Of a DNA stretch of 8,745 bases, positions 1 through 6,776 are shown in pieces. The stretch is from Candidatus Bathyarchaeota archaeon (lineage in GTDB: Archaea; Thermoproteota; Bathyarchaeia; Bathyarchaeales; WAQA01). The position numbers and the translations under genes were made by a program. Each line of letters begins with the position of its first letter. Within the stretch, counting starts at the first letter, position 1. The stretch is taken from contig WAQA01000015.1 in NCBI GenBank assembly GCA_015520475.1, positions 1 through 8,745 of the forward strand, given 5' to 3'. The notes under the pieces are model-generated. The model worked only from the letters and a program-made list of their open reading frames with translations. It did not search any database and was not told the DNA's origin.

Positions 1-96
1 GAAACTGGAATATTTAAGGATACCCTAAGCTATACTGTTGTCTTAGGATTAATAATAGATTCTTTAGAGTTGACTGTAGGGTCTGAGGAAAACTAA
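1..96 (+). CDS. possible C-terminal end of an unknown upstream protein (partial)
   Basis: Frame 1 is open from the first base of the window to a TAA at 94-96, giving 31 codons. The residues include a hydrophobic stretch (YTVVLGLIIDSLELTV), and the codons look like ordinary protein. The other two + frames stop within the first 30 bases, and the minus strand is full of stops. If this is real, it is the 3' end of a rightward gene 41 bp upstream of moaA and could be co-transcribed with it. A 31-codon open frame is not rare by chance in DNA of this composition, so this is only a possibility. No family is recognised. Confidence 0.3.
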   Translation, partial: ETGIFKDTLSYTVVLGLIIDSLELTVGSEEN

Positions 97-124
97 AGAG
101 ATAAATTGATGTTTAACTGAGATT

Positions 125-133
125 AGGTAGATC
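125..133 (+). promoter_or_regulatory. Shine-Dalgarno site for moaA GTG start
   Basis: AGGTAGATC lies 4 bases before the GTG at 138 and matches the anti-Shine-Dalgarno complement AGGTGATC(C) with one extra or changed base. It supports GTG 138 as the start and places the radical-SAM cluster at the usual distance from the N-terminus. An AT-rich AGATAAATT at 99-107 and TATTTAAG at 11-18 are the only TATA-like boxes upstream, and neither is convincing. Confidence 0.5.
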
Positions 134-137
134 TGCC

Positions 138-1055
138 GTGATTAAGGATCCTTATGGGAGACCGGTTACGAGCGTTCGGGTATCCATTACTCAGAAGTGT
201 AACCTGAACTGTTTCTATTGTCATCATGAGGGTGAAACTTCCGATTTAAGGGAGGAGATGACGGCTGAAGAGATCGAGAGGGTTATGCGGGTGGTATCCT
301 CCTATGGCATTGAGAAGGTGAAGTTGACCGGTGGAGAACCTCTCATGAGAGATGATATCCTAGAGATTGTGCATAGGATAAATGGTATCCCTGGAATATG
401 CGAGGTCTCCATGACTACGAACGGCACGCTCCTCCATAGATTTGCTGATTCATTGGCGGATGCCGGCTTGGCAAGGGTGAACATTAGCCTGGACACGTTG
501 AAGCCGCAGACGTACAGGATGATCACGGGAGTCAACGCTTTAGATGATGTTCTTTCAGGGATAAGAGGGGCTGTTAATGCAGGTTTAAGCCCTGTTAAGA
601 TAAATATGGTTCTTCTTAGAAGCGTGAATGATTGTGAGGTTTGGGACATGATTGAATTCTCTAGGGAGAACGGATTAATCCTCCAGTTGATAGAGCTTGA
701 ATCAGGAGAGGTTAACGATGAATTCTACCGGAGATATCATTTCGACATGTCGATTATTGAACGTGAATTGGAGGAGAAGGCTGATCGGATAATCGTTAGG
801 GATATGCATCATAGAAGGAAGTATCTCCTCAATGGTGGTGTTGAGGTGGAGGTTGTGAAGCCGATGCACAACACGGAATTCTGCAGGTACTGTAATAGGA
901 TGAGGATAACCTCGGATGGAAAGTTTAAGCCGTGCCTCTTCAGATCAGATAATCTATTAGACTTCTTGACTCCTATGAGGAGAGGAGTTCCAATTGAAGA
1001 TTTAAGGAGGATATTTGAGGATTCCGTTAGGAGGAGGGAGCCCTTCTTCAAGTAA
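138..1055 (+). CDS. moaA: GTP 3',8-cyclase (molybdenum/tungsten cofactor biosynthesis protein A), radical SAM
   Basis: MoaA converts GTP to 3',8-cyclo-GTP, the first committed step of molybdopterin synthesis, in the cytoplasm together with MoaC. The 305-residue protein starts at GTG 138. The radical-SAM cluster motif CX3CX2C is C21, C25 and C28; TGGEP at 64-68 and SMTTNGT at 91-97 are the SAM-binding strands; NISLDT is at 115-120. The second 4Fe-4S cluster, diagnostic for MoaA, is CX2CX13C at C249, C252 and C266, followed by PCLF. Length fits the family (about 300-340). The C-terminus ends in REPFFK and lacks the Gly-Gly tail of bacterial and human enzymes; I recall archaeal homologues ending similarly. 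No other moa gene is in the window, so the rest of the pathway must be elsewhere. Convergent with taw1, with 83 bp between stops. Confidence 0.95.
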   Translation: MIKDPYGRPVTSVRVSITQKCNLNCFYCHHEGETSDLREEMTAEEIERVMRVVSSYGIEKVKLTGGEPLMRDDILEIVHRINGIPGICEVSMTTNGTLLHRFADSLADAGLARVNISLDTLKPQTYRMITGVNALDDVLSGIRGAVNAGLSPVKINMVLLRSVNDCEVWDMIEFSRENGLILQLIELESGEVNDEFYRRYHFDMSIIERELEEKADRIIVRDMHHRRKYLLNGGVEVEVVKPMHNTEFCRYCNRMRITSDGKFKPCLFRSDNLLDFLTPMRRGVPIEDLRRIFEDSVRRREPFFK

Positions 1056-1138
1056 CACTTCCATTCAACATGTTCTCCTCTTAATATTCATTGGGGACCT
1101 CTCTTCCATATATGCTTCAATGGATTATAGTTGGAGTC

Positions 1139-2116
1139 TTAGGCGAGTAGGACCGCCCCGCTCGGCTCATACTCCCCCCTCACCTCATACCCGGTGAGAT
1201 CCGAAATCTTCTCCGCTGCTTCCCTTATATCCTTCATGAATGGCATAGACTCCCTGCTCAGTCTCCTCTGGCTTTCCCCGACCCATTCATATGCCTTAAC
1301 CTCAATGAAGTCCGGTTCAGCCTTCTCTATCAACTCGGCGTATCCCTTATAGTTGAGCATGTTCAACCCCTTAATCATCGTAAGCCTTATCACCCTCCTA
1401 GTCTCTAGGCTTGGAAGGATATCTAAGGTTGAGGTTACCTTCTTCCATGCATCCCTTATAAGCGGCCTCACAACCTTTATGTATGTCTTCTTGTCTGGAG
1501 CTGAGAGTGAAACGTATAGCTGGAATGGTAGAGGATCCATCCTTTCAAGAGCCTTAGGCATCGTCCCATTCGTTACAAGGAAGGTTATGATCCCCCTCTT
1601 CTTCGCCTCCTCAACCAACCCTGAAATGTAGGGGTATAATGTCGGTTCACCGGTTAAGCTCATAGTCATCATTGTAGGCTTTAATGCCTCCTCAAGTTTC
1701 TTCCTATCAACCTTTGGGTTTCCCTTGAATCCTATGAGTAGATCCCTCCTCTTCTCAATAGCGTCTTCAACTATAACTTCAGGATCATCCAACTCTATGA
1801 TCTTTAATGGGAACTCCCTCCAGGATAAGCCTGGCCTATCCCCAGAATGGATTCTCCAGCAGTATAGGCAGTGGCAGTTACATCCTATGTAGGGAGTCAT
1901 CTCCATGCATCTATGGCTCTGAACTGGCGGGTACCACAGCTCTTTGTAGCATACCCTATTGGATCTTAGGCTCTCCCTTGTCCATCTGCATATCTTAACT
2001 GCGCTATGACGATTCCTACCGAGCAGCCTATAACCTTGCTTATGATATATCCTCTCGATCTCCGATAGGTCACTGTTCACTGAACCCTTCAACCCATACT
2101 CATCTCTTCTTTTCAT
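1139..2116 (-). CDS. taw1: S-adenosylmethionine-dependent tRNA 4-demethylwyosine synthase (Taw1/TYW1), radical SAM
   Basis: Taw1 condenses N1-methylguanosine-37 of tRNA-Phe with two carbons of pyruvate to form the tricyclic base 4-demethylwyosine, which supports reading-frame maintenance. The 325-residue protein is the archaeal form without the flavodoxin domain of yeast TYW1. The radical-SAM motif CX3CX2C is C79, C83 and C86, followed by WR; LTGEPT is at 154-159 and VTNGT at 181-185. Three upstream cysteines, C43, C56 and C70 (spacing 13 and 14), match the ligands of the second 4Fe-4S cluster that binds pyruvate. K58, two residues after C56, matches the conserved lysine of the M. jannaschii enzyme. 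At 201-207 the sequence reads YVSLSAP where I expect an Asp in place of the second Ser. The start is ATG 2116; its ribosome site is weak. The pfkB-like gene is 138 bp upstream on the same strand. Confidence 0.93.
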   Translation of the reverse strand: MKRRDEYGLKGSVNSDLSEIERIYHKQGYRLLGRNRHSAVKICRWTRESLRSNRVCYKELWYPPVQSHRCMEMTPYIGCNCHCLYCWRIHSGDRPGLSWREFPLKIIELDDPEVIVEDAIEKRRDLLIGFKGNPKVDRKKLEEALKPTMMTMSLTGEPTLYPYISGLVEEAKKRGIITFLVTNGTMPKALERMDPLPFQLYVSLSAPDKKTYIKVVRPLIRDAWKKVTSTLDILPSLETRRVIRLTMIKGLNMLNYKGYAELIEKAEPDFIEVKAYEWVGESQRRLSRESMPFMKDIREAAEKISDLTGYEVRGEYEPSGAVLLA

Positions 2117-2190
2117 TATCGTTTATCCAGCAGACACTGTTAAATGATACATCATATTCATTCTTAACGTCTTAGGGCAATAAATCTTCT

Positions 2191-2198
2191 CTTATAAG
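2191..2198 (-). promoter_or_regulatory. candidate TATA box for taw1 (CTTATAAG)
   Basis: The palindrome CTTATAAG lies in the 138-bp gap upstream of taw1, flanked by AT-rich sequence on its upstream side. Initiation about 25 bases downstream would give a leader of roughly 50 bases before ATG 2116. The same octamer occurs about 95 bases before the UPF0282 gene start. An 8-bp inverted repeat (ATGATACA at 2144-2151, TGTATCAT at 2216-2223) flanks this box. This is inference from sequence only. Confidence 0.4.
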
Positions 2199-2254
2199 GA
2201 ATAATTATTATTTGGTGTATCATCATCTCAGCTGAATAATGCTTCCATCTAGAA

Positions 2255-3181
2255 TTATCCTATATAATCCGAGATTCTCTTCTGTATGCTTCCCTCCTTA
2301 AGGCTTATAACATACTCGATTACATCATCCACGTCTCTGAAGTGTAGGTTCTGTATCGCAGTGAAGCCCCAACCAGTACATTTTATACTGGAGATTATCG
2401 ATGCTACAGTAACAGACTTCATGAGGTCATTGGTGAGCTTATATGCTGCGATGAATGCGCCGCACCATGTGTCCCCTGCACCAGTCGTATCCACAACCTT
2501 CTTAACCGGATATCTCAGGCTGGGAACCATGTGGATGTCACCTTCACAGCTCATTATCGCTCCCAACTCTCCTAAAGTAACTATGAGCATCCTTGATCTC
2601 AGAAGTTTAATAGCTATTGAGAGAGAGTCTGTTTCGGTAAGCATCTTTGCTTCAGCATCGTTAAGTATGAAGAAGTCGGCTTCCTCAGATATCTCCTTTA
2701 GGATCCGCCTATCCACCCTACTGCTCAGATATCCGCTCCACGTATTCACTGAAATCTTTGTCTCAGGAGACTTCTCCTTGATCCTCCGGAGTATACTCTG
2801 CGCTCTTCTAGGTTTGATAGGTGATAGATGTACGAGATCCCTTGAACCTAAAGATTTGAGGAATGCTTTAGAGAGCGCTATTCTTGAACCAGCCCCATAC
2901 TCAACCTTCAGGTAATCCGCATCCCATCTCTCATCATACTTGATCTGGAAGGTTGTCGGTGGGAGCTTAGAGAACCTGATAAACCTAGTGTTTAATGATT
3001 CAAGAACGTCCAGAAACTTGTAGCCTCTCCCCACAGCCGAGACTAGATAGACATTTCTATAGAGTGTTCTCGCGGCTATAGCTGCGTATAGGGCTGCTCC
3101 TCCAGGCTGAACCCTAACGCCGTTAACGTTCTCCACCCTATCAACGGAGACATGACCGATAAAGTAGATGTTCCCATCCAA
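2255..3181 (-). CDS. PfkB/ribokinase-family sugar or nucleoside kinase, substrate unknown
   Basis: This 308-residue cytoplasmic kinase has the ribokinase/PfkB fold. The first signature, QPGGAALYAAIAA, is at 25-37. NDAE at 174-177 is the NxxE motif for Mg and phosphate. TLGELG is at 202-207. The second signature, VVDTTGAGDTWCGAF, is at 229-243, with D237 as expected catalytic base and the TGAG anion hole before it. Length is normal for the family. The start codon is TTG 3181: an in-frame TGA sits three codons upstream, no ATG or GTG is near, and the first strand (IYFIGHVSVD) needs this start. GGATGAT at 3184-3190 on the minus strand could be its ribosome site. The phosphate acceptor cannot be told from sequence; ribose, nucleosides (inosine, adenosine, cytidine) or fructose-6-phosphate are all known in archaeal members. 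It precedes taw1 on the same strand, but the gap makes a shared transcript uncertain. Confidence 0.88.
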   Translation of the reverse strand: MDGNIYFIGHVSVDRVENVNGVRVQPGGAALYAAIAARTLYRNVYLVSAVGRGYKFLDVLESLNTRFIRFSKLPPTTFQIKYDERWDADYLKVEYGAGSRIALSKAFLKSLGSRDLVHLSPIKPRRAQSILRRIKEKSPETKISVNTWSGYLSSRVDRRILKEISEEADFFILNDAEAKMLTETDSLSIAIKLLRSRMLIVTLGELGAIMSCEGDIHMVPSLRYPVKKVVDTTGAGDTWCGAFIAAYKLTNDLMKSVTVASIISSIKCTGWGFTAIQNLHFRDVDDVIEYVISLKEGSIQKRISDYIG

Positions 3182-3213
3182 TCCGCATCATCCATTAATA
3201 CTTGATGGTTGAA

Positions 3214-3219
3214 TTTAAA
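3214..3219 (-). promoter_or_regulatory. candidate TATA box for the PfkB-family kinase
   Basis: TTTAAA within GTTTAAATTC on the minus strand sits about 33 bases before the TTG start at 3181. Initiation about 25 bases downstream would give a very short leader, typical of many archaeal genes. It shares the 166-bp divergent intergenic region with the promoter of the dehydrogenase gene. Confidence 0.45.
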
Positions 3220-3251
3220 CATCTACTTAAGCTGCTCATCTATGCTGTCAC

Positions 3252-3317
3252 ATATCACTCGAGCTTAACGTGGACATGATAAAACATTTAAAGAAGAAAG
3301 TAACATTCGAGTGATAT
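3252..3317. repeat. 11-bp inverted repeat flanking the dehydrogenase TATA box (candidate operator)
   Basis: ATATCACTCGA at 3252-3262 and TCGAGTGATAT at 3307-3317 are exact reverse complements, separated by 44 bases. The right arm covers the expected transcription start of the rightward gene, and the left arm lies about 25 bases upstream of its TATA box. This placement suggests two half-sites or two copies of one operator for a repressor. A long stem-loop is less likely because the left arm would be outside the transcript. No regulator gene is adjacent. Confidence 0.5.
3285..3293 (+). promoter_or_regulatory. TATA box for the amine-dehydrogenase-like gene
   Basis: CATTTAAAG is preceded by A-rich sequence (AAAA) that could act as part of a BRE. 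Transcription would start near 3315-3318, leaving a leader of about 30 bases. GAGGCGA at 3335-3341, 6 bases before ATG 3348, is a good ribosome site (GAGGTGA with one mismatch). Confidence 0.55.
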
Positions 3318-3347
3318 CAAAAGAGAGATGTTTAGAGGCGAGTTCTA

Positions 3348-4397
3348 ATGGAGCAGCCTAAGATTAAAGCTGTAATATATGGTGTAGGAGCTATTGGAGG
3401 CTCAATAGCTAGGGAGGTTCTCAGGAGAAGGGGAATCGAGATAGTCGGAGCCATCGACATATCCAAGGACAAGGTTGGAAGGGATCTGGGTGAGGTTTTA
3501 GGGCTTGACAGGCTTCTCGGAGTGAAGGTTTCAGATGACGCTGGCGCTGTCCTCTCAAATACAGACGCTGACATAGCTATCCATGCAACCTCCTCATACC
3601 TGAGAAGGGTATATCCACAGATAATGGAGATAGTGGAGAATGGAGTGAATGTCATCTCAACCTGTGAGGAGCTATCCTACCCGTACATTTCAGATCAGCA
3701 GCTGGCCAAAAGAATAGATGAAGCAGCCAAGAAGCATAAGGTAACCGTTCTAGGAACAGGAATCAACCCAGGCTTTCTAATGGATACGCTTGCAATAGCA
3801 CTTACAGGAGTATGCCAGAAGATCAACAATATAGTTATTGAGAGGGTTATCGACGCTGGGAAGAGGAGGGAGCCCTTCCAGAGAAAGATAGGGGCAGGAT
3901 TAACAGTTGAAGATTTCAAGAGGAAGATAAAGGAGAAGATTATAACTGGACATGTCGGACTTGAACAGTCAATAGCTATGATAGCTGATGCATTAGGATG
4001 GAACCTCGAGGATATCCGCGTATATGATGCTGAACCGGTAGTGGCTGAGAAACCCCTAAACAGCGCCGTTGCAGAGATCCATCCTGGAATGGTTGCAGGT
4101 CTCAGTCAGAGGGCTGAGGGTATAATAGACGGGTGTAGCCGCATCACCCTGAACTTCAAGGCTTACATAGGCGCCGAGGAAGAATACGACTCAATCACGA
4201 TTGACGGAGTACCCGAGATACATGAGAAGATAAGTCCATGCGTCCACGGAGATATCGGAACAGTATCGATGGTCGTCAACATGATACCGAAAGTTATAAA
4301 CGCTTCACCTGGACTTGTAACGATGAAGGATCTCCCTGTACCTTCAGCCTCACTGGAGGATATGAGAATCTACATAAAAACTTGGAGGTGCCTATAG
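3348..4397 (+). CDS. 2,4-diaminopentanoate dehydrogenase-like / native amine dehydrogenase-like oxidoreductase
   Basis: The 349-residue protein has a DapB-type N-terminal Rossmann fold. GxGxxG is G12, G14 and G17, and AID ends the second strand with D37, which usually favours NAD over NADP. Blocks I recognise from clostridial 2,4-diaminopentanoate dehydrogenase (Ord) and its native amine dehydrogenase relatives are HATSS at 79-83, CEELSYP at 106-112 (its glutamates include the likely catalytic one), LGTGINPGF at 135-143, GHVGLEQSIAMIADALGW at 201-218, HPGMVAG at 245-251, and HGDIGT to VNMIPKVINASPGL to TMKDLPVP at 300-332. Family members oxidatively deaminate amines such as 2,4-diaminopentanoate to ketone and ammonia, or run in reverse. 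No other ornithine-degradation gene (oraS, oraE, ortA, ortB) is nearby, so the substrate here is unknown. It is not DapB proper, which is about 250-270 residues. The start is ATG 3348 with a good ribosome site. Confidence 0.8.
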   Translation: MEQPKIKAVIYGVGAIGGSIAREVLRRRGIEIVGAIDISKDKVGRDLGEVLGLDRLLGVKVSDDAGAVLSNTDADIAIHATSSYLRRVYPQIMEIVENGVNVISTCEELSYPYISDQQLAKRIDEAAKKHKVTVLGTGINPGFLMDTLAIALTGVCQKINNIVIERVIDAGKRREPFQRKIGAGLTVEDFKRKIKEKIITGHVGLEQSIAMIADALGWNLEDIRVYDAEPVVAEKPLNSAVAEIHPGMVAGLSQRAEGIIDGCSRITLNFKAYIGAEEEYDSITIDGVPEIHEKISPCVHGDIGTVSMVVNMIPKVINASPGLVTMKDLPVPSASLEDMRIYIKTWRCL

Positions 4398-4400
4398 AGG

Positions 4401-5381
4401 CTATATTGGAGGTTGAATGAGCTTCCTCCTCTGAACTGGAATCCTACTCCACCTAATAAAATCTTTTGGAGGAGGCTCCTCACGATACAGATCATCCCTA
4501 TAAGCCTCTAGAAACCTGTTATCTTGGCCTAGATACTCCGCGGCTGTGAGGACTCTATGCCCACGCTTCGAAGCCTCATCAAGGACAGGCTGAACCTTCA
4601 ACCTCCAACCCCTATCCCTGAGTAGATGATGCTCCAATATGACCGTTGGAGTATGCATCGCTATCTCCCTAATATTTCTGAACGCATCCTCTATCCTACC
4701 CTGCTCCACCATACCAGACAGATATATTGGGGGACCACCTAAAATTATGAGGTCAGGCTTCAACCCAAGTATGATCTCCAAGGTATCACTGCACATCGGC
4801 CCCTGAACATCAGATGTGAAGAGAACCCTCTCAGAACCTCCATAATCTATAACGGTCATCACAACCCATCCTAGATCGGAGCTCTCCTCACCATGGAAGA
4901 CAGGAGAAGAGAAACTCAGCACAGTCTCACCGAACCTAAAGGATCTCCCATCACAGACAACCAGCCTCTCCGCTTTCCTACCGCTCGTCTGAACAAACAT
5001 CCATCCCCTACGCCTCTGACTAAAATTTATCGATGAACGATAACTCTTCATAAAGACTATCTTTCCAGAGTATATCCTCTCAGCTATACTCTCAGAGCAC
5101 CAGTTAAAGGCCCAATCAGTATATGAGGGCGTCTGATGATCAAAGTGATAATGGCTCACCGTAACGATATCCACGTCCTCAGCAGCCTCCAATATCCTCC
5201 TCCTCCCATCCATAAGCGCCTCATACTCCCTCGGATGAGGGGGAAGACCGAAACGTCTAGGCCCCAACGAAACACCAGCATCAAGAAGAACCTTAACGTC
5301 AGGAGTCTCAACAAGCGTACACATAGACCTCACACCGAGACTCTCAAAAGCCAACGGAACAACCTTCACCCTCTTAAGCAT
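4401..5381 (-). CDS. UPF0282 / COG2248 metallo-beta-lactamase-fold hydrolase
   Basis: The 326-residue protein belongs to the archaeal UPF0282 family of predicted metallo-hydrolases. The N-terminus (VVPLAFESLGVRSMCTLVET) and LLDAGVSLGPRRFGLPPH at 32-49 are typical of it. The metal-binding motif HxHxDH is H77, H79, D81 and H82. Further likely ligands are H163 in SPVFHGE, D191 in FTSDVQGP, and H251 or H252 in LEHHLLRD; GGPPIYLSG at 215-223 is another family block. The set of ligands appears complete, so a two-metal (probably zinc) enzyme is expected. The substrate is unknown; the fold is shared with nucleases, phosphodiesterases and thioester hydrolases. No signal peptide or membrane segment, so it is cytoplasmic. 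ATG 5381 is chosen; an out-of-frame ATG 16 bases upstream reads only seven codons. Its stop is 3 bp from that of the convergent dehydrogenase. Confidence 0.85.
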   Translation of the reverse strand: MLKRVKVVPLAFESLGVRSMCTLVETPDVKVLLDAGVSLGPRRFGLPPHPREYEALMDGRRRILEAAEDVDIVTVSHYHFDHQTPSYTDWAFNWCSESIAERIYSGKIVFMKSYRSSINFSQRRRGWMFVQTSGRKAERLVVCDGRSFRFGETVLSFSSPVFHGEESSDLGWVVMTVIDYGGSERVLFTSDVQGPMCSDTLEIILGLKPDLIILGGPPIYLSGMVEQGRIEDAFRNIREIAMHTPTVILEHHLLRDRGWRLKVQPVLDEASKRGHRVLTAAEYLGQDNRFLEAYRDDLYREEPPPKDFIRWSRIPVQRRKLIQPPI

Positions 5382-5470
5382 CCCCGGTGAACTCCATGAT
5401 TTATCCTAAGCAATCCCAACAGATACGGATCATCCTCTTAATAGAATCAATAACCTCCCACTTAATTATT

Positions 5471-5480
5471 ACTTATAAGT
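5471..5480 (-). promoter_or_regulatory. candidate TATA box for the UPF0282 gene (ACTTATAAGT)
   Basis: A perfect 10-base palindrome containing CTTATAAG, the octamer also found upstream of taw1. It is about 95 bases before ATG 5381, so the leader would be roughly 65-70 bases. Being palindromic, it could also fire rightward, but the rightward gene starts more than 230 bases away. Confidence 0.35.
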
Positions 5481-5700
5481 ATCGTTCAGCACCCTTCAAA
5501 TGTAGACACTTCCATAATTGAAGATGAACATTCCATCTTGATTGATAAACCTTCAACCTCACCCCATCATAAAAATCTTCCAGGATCCAGTTCCAAGCAT
5601 ATAGACATTATCCAACCAGCATAACTTAAATTCCATGATGAACACGGTTTAATCTTAAAGGGCAGAGAATGCATAGCCAACCTAGAAGAGAAAGGTTTAA

Positions 5701-5707
5701 GTGATCC
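5701..5707 (+). promoter_or_regulatory. Shine-Dalgarno site that decides the deacetylase start
   Basis: GTGATCC, within AAGTGATCC, matches seven bases of the 16S anti-Shine-Dalgarno complement GGAGGTGATCC and lies 5 bases before ATG 5713. The GTG at 5701 is in frame and could be read as a start, but it is better explained as part of this ribosome site. Confidence 0.55.
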
Positions 5708-5712
5708 ATACC

Positions 5713-6624
5713 ATGTCCAAGAATGACATCTTCATAATCTTCACTATGGACTGCGAAAGAATAGAGAGGCACTCTCCTCCAGGAGGCCCTGAAAACTGGC
5801 AGCTGAGTGAACGGGCAATAAGAGGGTTTGCGCATGTACTGAAGGAGAATGATCTGCTGGCAACCTTCTTCATCGTCCCAGAAAATGCAGAGAAACATCG
5901 AGTCTTATGGTTGGAGCTTAATGGTTTAGGATTCGAACTTGCAGTCCATTATCACCCTCAAAGCTTCCGTGATGAAAGATGGAGAGATTATCTGGGCAGC
6001 TACCCATACAAGGAGCAGAAGAACCAACTCAAAGAAGCCGTCAAGGACTGGAGTAGAGCTCTAAGAATGAAACCTGAGAGCTTCAGACCTGGAAACTTCT
6101 CAGCCAATAATGACACCTTCAGGGTCCTCTATGAGTTAGGTTTCAGACAGGGAAGCGTAAGCGTCCCAGAACGGAACATACCTGAGTTTAGAGCGGTCTG
6201 GACCGGAGCATATCCATATCCACATCACGTTTCCCCAATCAACCGACTAATAAGCGGTAACCTAGACTTCTTTGAGGTCCCAGTAACCGTAAATAGAGAG
6301 AGAAGAGACTGGCAGGGAAAGAATCCACTTGAACTCAGAATCGAACTCGCCGAATTAAAGGATCATAAAGAGACGATAGAGAAGTGGATTCGTCATCTGG
6401 TGGAGAGAGAAATCCCAATAAAACATGTATTGGTGATCACACACAACACCTTCGATTACTCGAATAAATCGAATAAGATGAGGAAGAGACTAGAAGGCAT
6501 AGCCAGATACGTCTACGAGATCCCTGAAGAATATGGATTACATCCCATACCCTCAACCATCAAAGAGATCCATCTAGAAACACATAGAAGATGCAGCTCC
6601 TCAGAAAAGGTTGTCCATAATTGA
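5713..6624 (+). CDS. NodB-homology polysaccharide deacetylase-like protein
   Basis: A 303-residue protein from ATG 5713 (307 if GTG 5701 were used). The opening strand FIIFTMDCE places D13 as the expected catalytic base and E15 as a metal ligand candidate, like the DVE or DVD variants of motif 1 rather than the classic DD. ATFFIVPE follows at 50-57. ELAVHYHPQSF contains H79 and H81, which correspond to the motif 2 metal histidines but with HxH rather than the usual HxxxH spacing. FRPGNFS with R125 fits motif 3. LVITHNTFDY with H244 fits the C-terminal motif 5 histidine. Such enzymes remove acetyl or formyl groups from sugars or hydrolyse related C-N bonds under a divalent metal. No signal peptide, so it probably acts in the cytoplasm on a precursor or small molecule. 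Substrate unknown. The 3' neighbour is convergent, 152 bp away. Confidence 0.78.
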   Translation: MSKNDIFIIFTMDCERIERHSPPGGPENWQLSERAIRGFAHVLKENDLLATFFIVPENAEKHRVLWLELNGLGFELAVHYHPQSFRDERWRDYLGSYPYKEQKNQLKEAVKDWSRALRMKPESFRPGNFSANNDTFRVLYELGFRQGSVSVPERNIPEFRAVWTGAYPYPHHVSPINRLISGNLDFFEVPVTVNRERRDWQGKNPLELRIELAELKDHKETIEKWIRHLVEREIPIKHVLVITHNTFDYSNKSNKMRKRLEGIARYVYEIPEEYGLHPIPSTIKEIHLETHRRCSSSEKVVHN

Positions 6625-6760
6625 ATCTTCTTTAACATTCTCAATCCCTCAGTTACTGATTACAAATATGCGAAATAGTATTCTCCAGTTAATAGTAGAA
6701 TGCACATCCAATAACAGCATTTTTGATAATTCCCCTCTTTACTTCACGTCCAAGCGAGGA

Positions 6761-6769
6761 TATATAAAT
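6761..6769 (+). promoter_or_regulatory. TATA-like box with BRE-like purines, no gene downstream
   Basis: TATATAAAT preceded by GCGAGGA looks like a strong archaeal promoter on the + strand. Transcription would begin near 6790 and run antisense into the membrane protein gene, meeting a run of nine T at 6801-6809 almost at once. The reverse direction is also AT-rich but would run antisense to the deacetylase gene. It may be a chance match or a remnant. Confidence 0.25.
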
Positions 6770-6776
6770 TCAACCT

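Larger units (their letters stand above)
5382..5712. other. gene-free divergent intergenic region
   Basis: This 331-bp gap separates two divergently transcribed genes and holds no convincing coding frame. Visible elements are a palindromic TATA-like ACTTATAAGT (5471-5480), a small perfect hairpin with AAGATG at 5521-5526 and CATCTT at 5534-5539 around a 7-base loop, an ACTTAAATT box (5623-5631) and a GGTTTAATC box (5646-5654) that could serve the rightward gene. No tRNA or recognisable structured RNA is seen. Confidence 0.6.

Noticed and set aside
302..649. 115-codon minus-strand open frame opposite moaA
   Set aside because: Lies wholly inside moaA, whose cluster cysteines and SAM motifs are unambiguous; it has no recognisable domain.
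2286..2915. 209-codon + strand open frame opposite the PfkB kinase
   Set aside because: Fully antisense to a gene with both PfkB signatures; the amino-acid composition is Ser/Leu-rich as expected for an antisense shadow.
5635..5641. ATGATGA resembling a C box of a C/D guide RNA (also at 7741-7747)
   Set aside because: No CTGA D box follows at a suitable distance at either site, and no terminal stem is seen.
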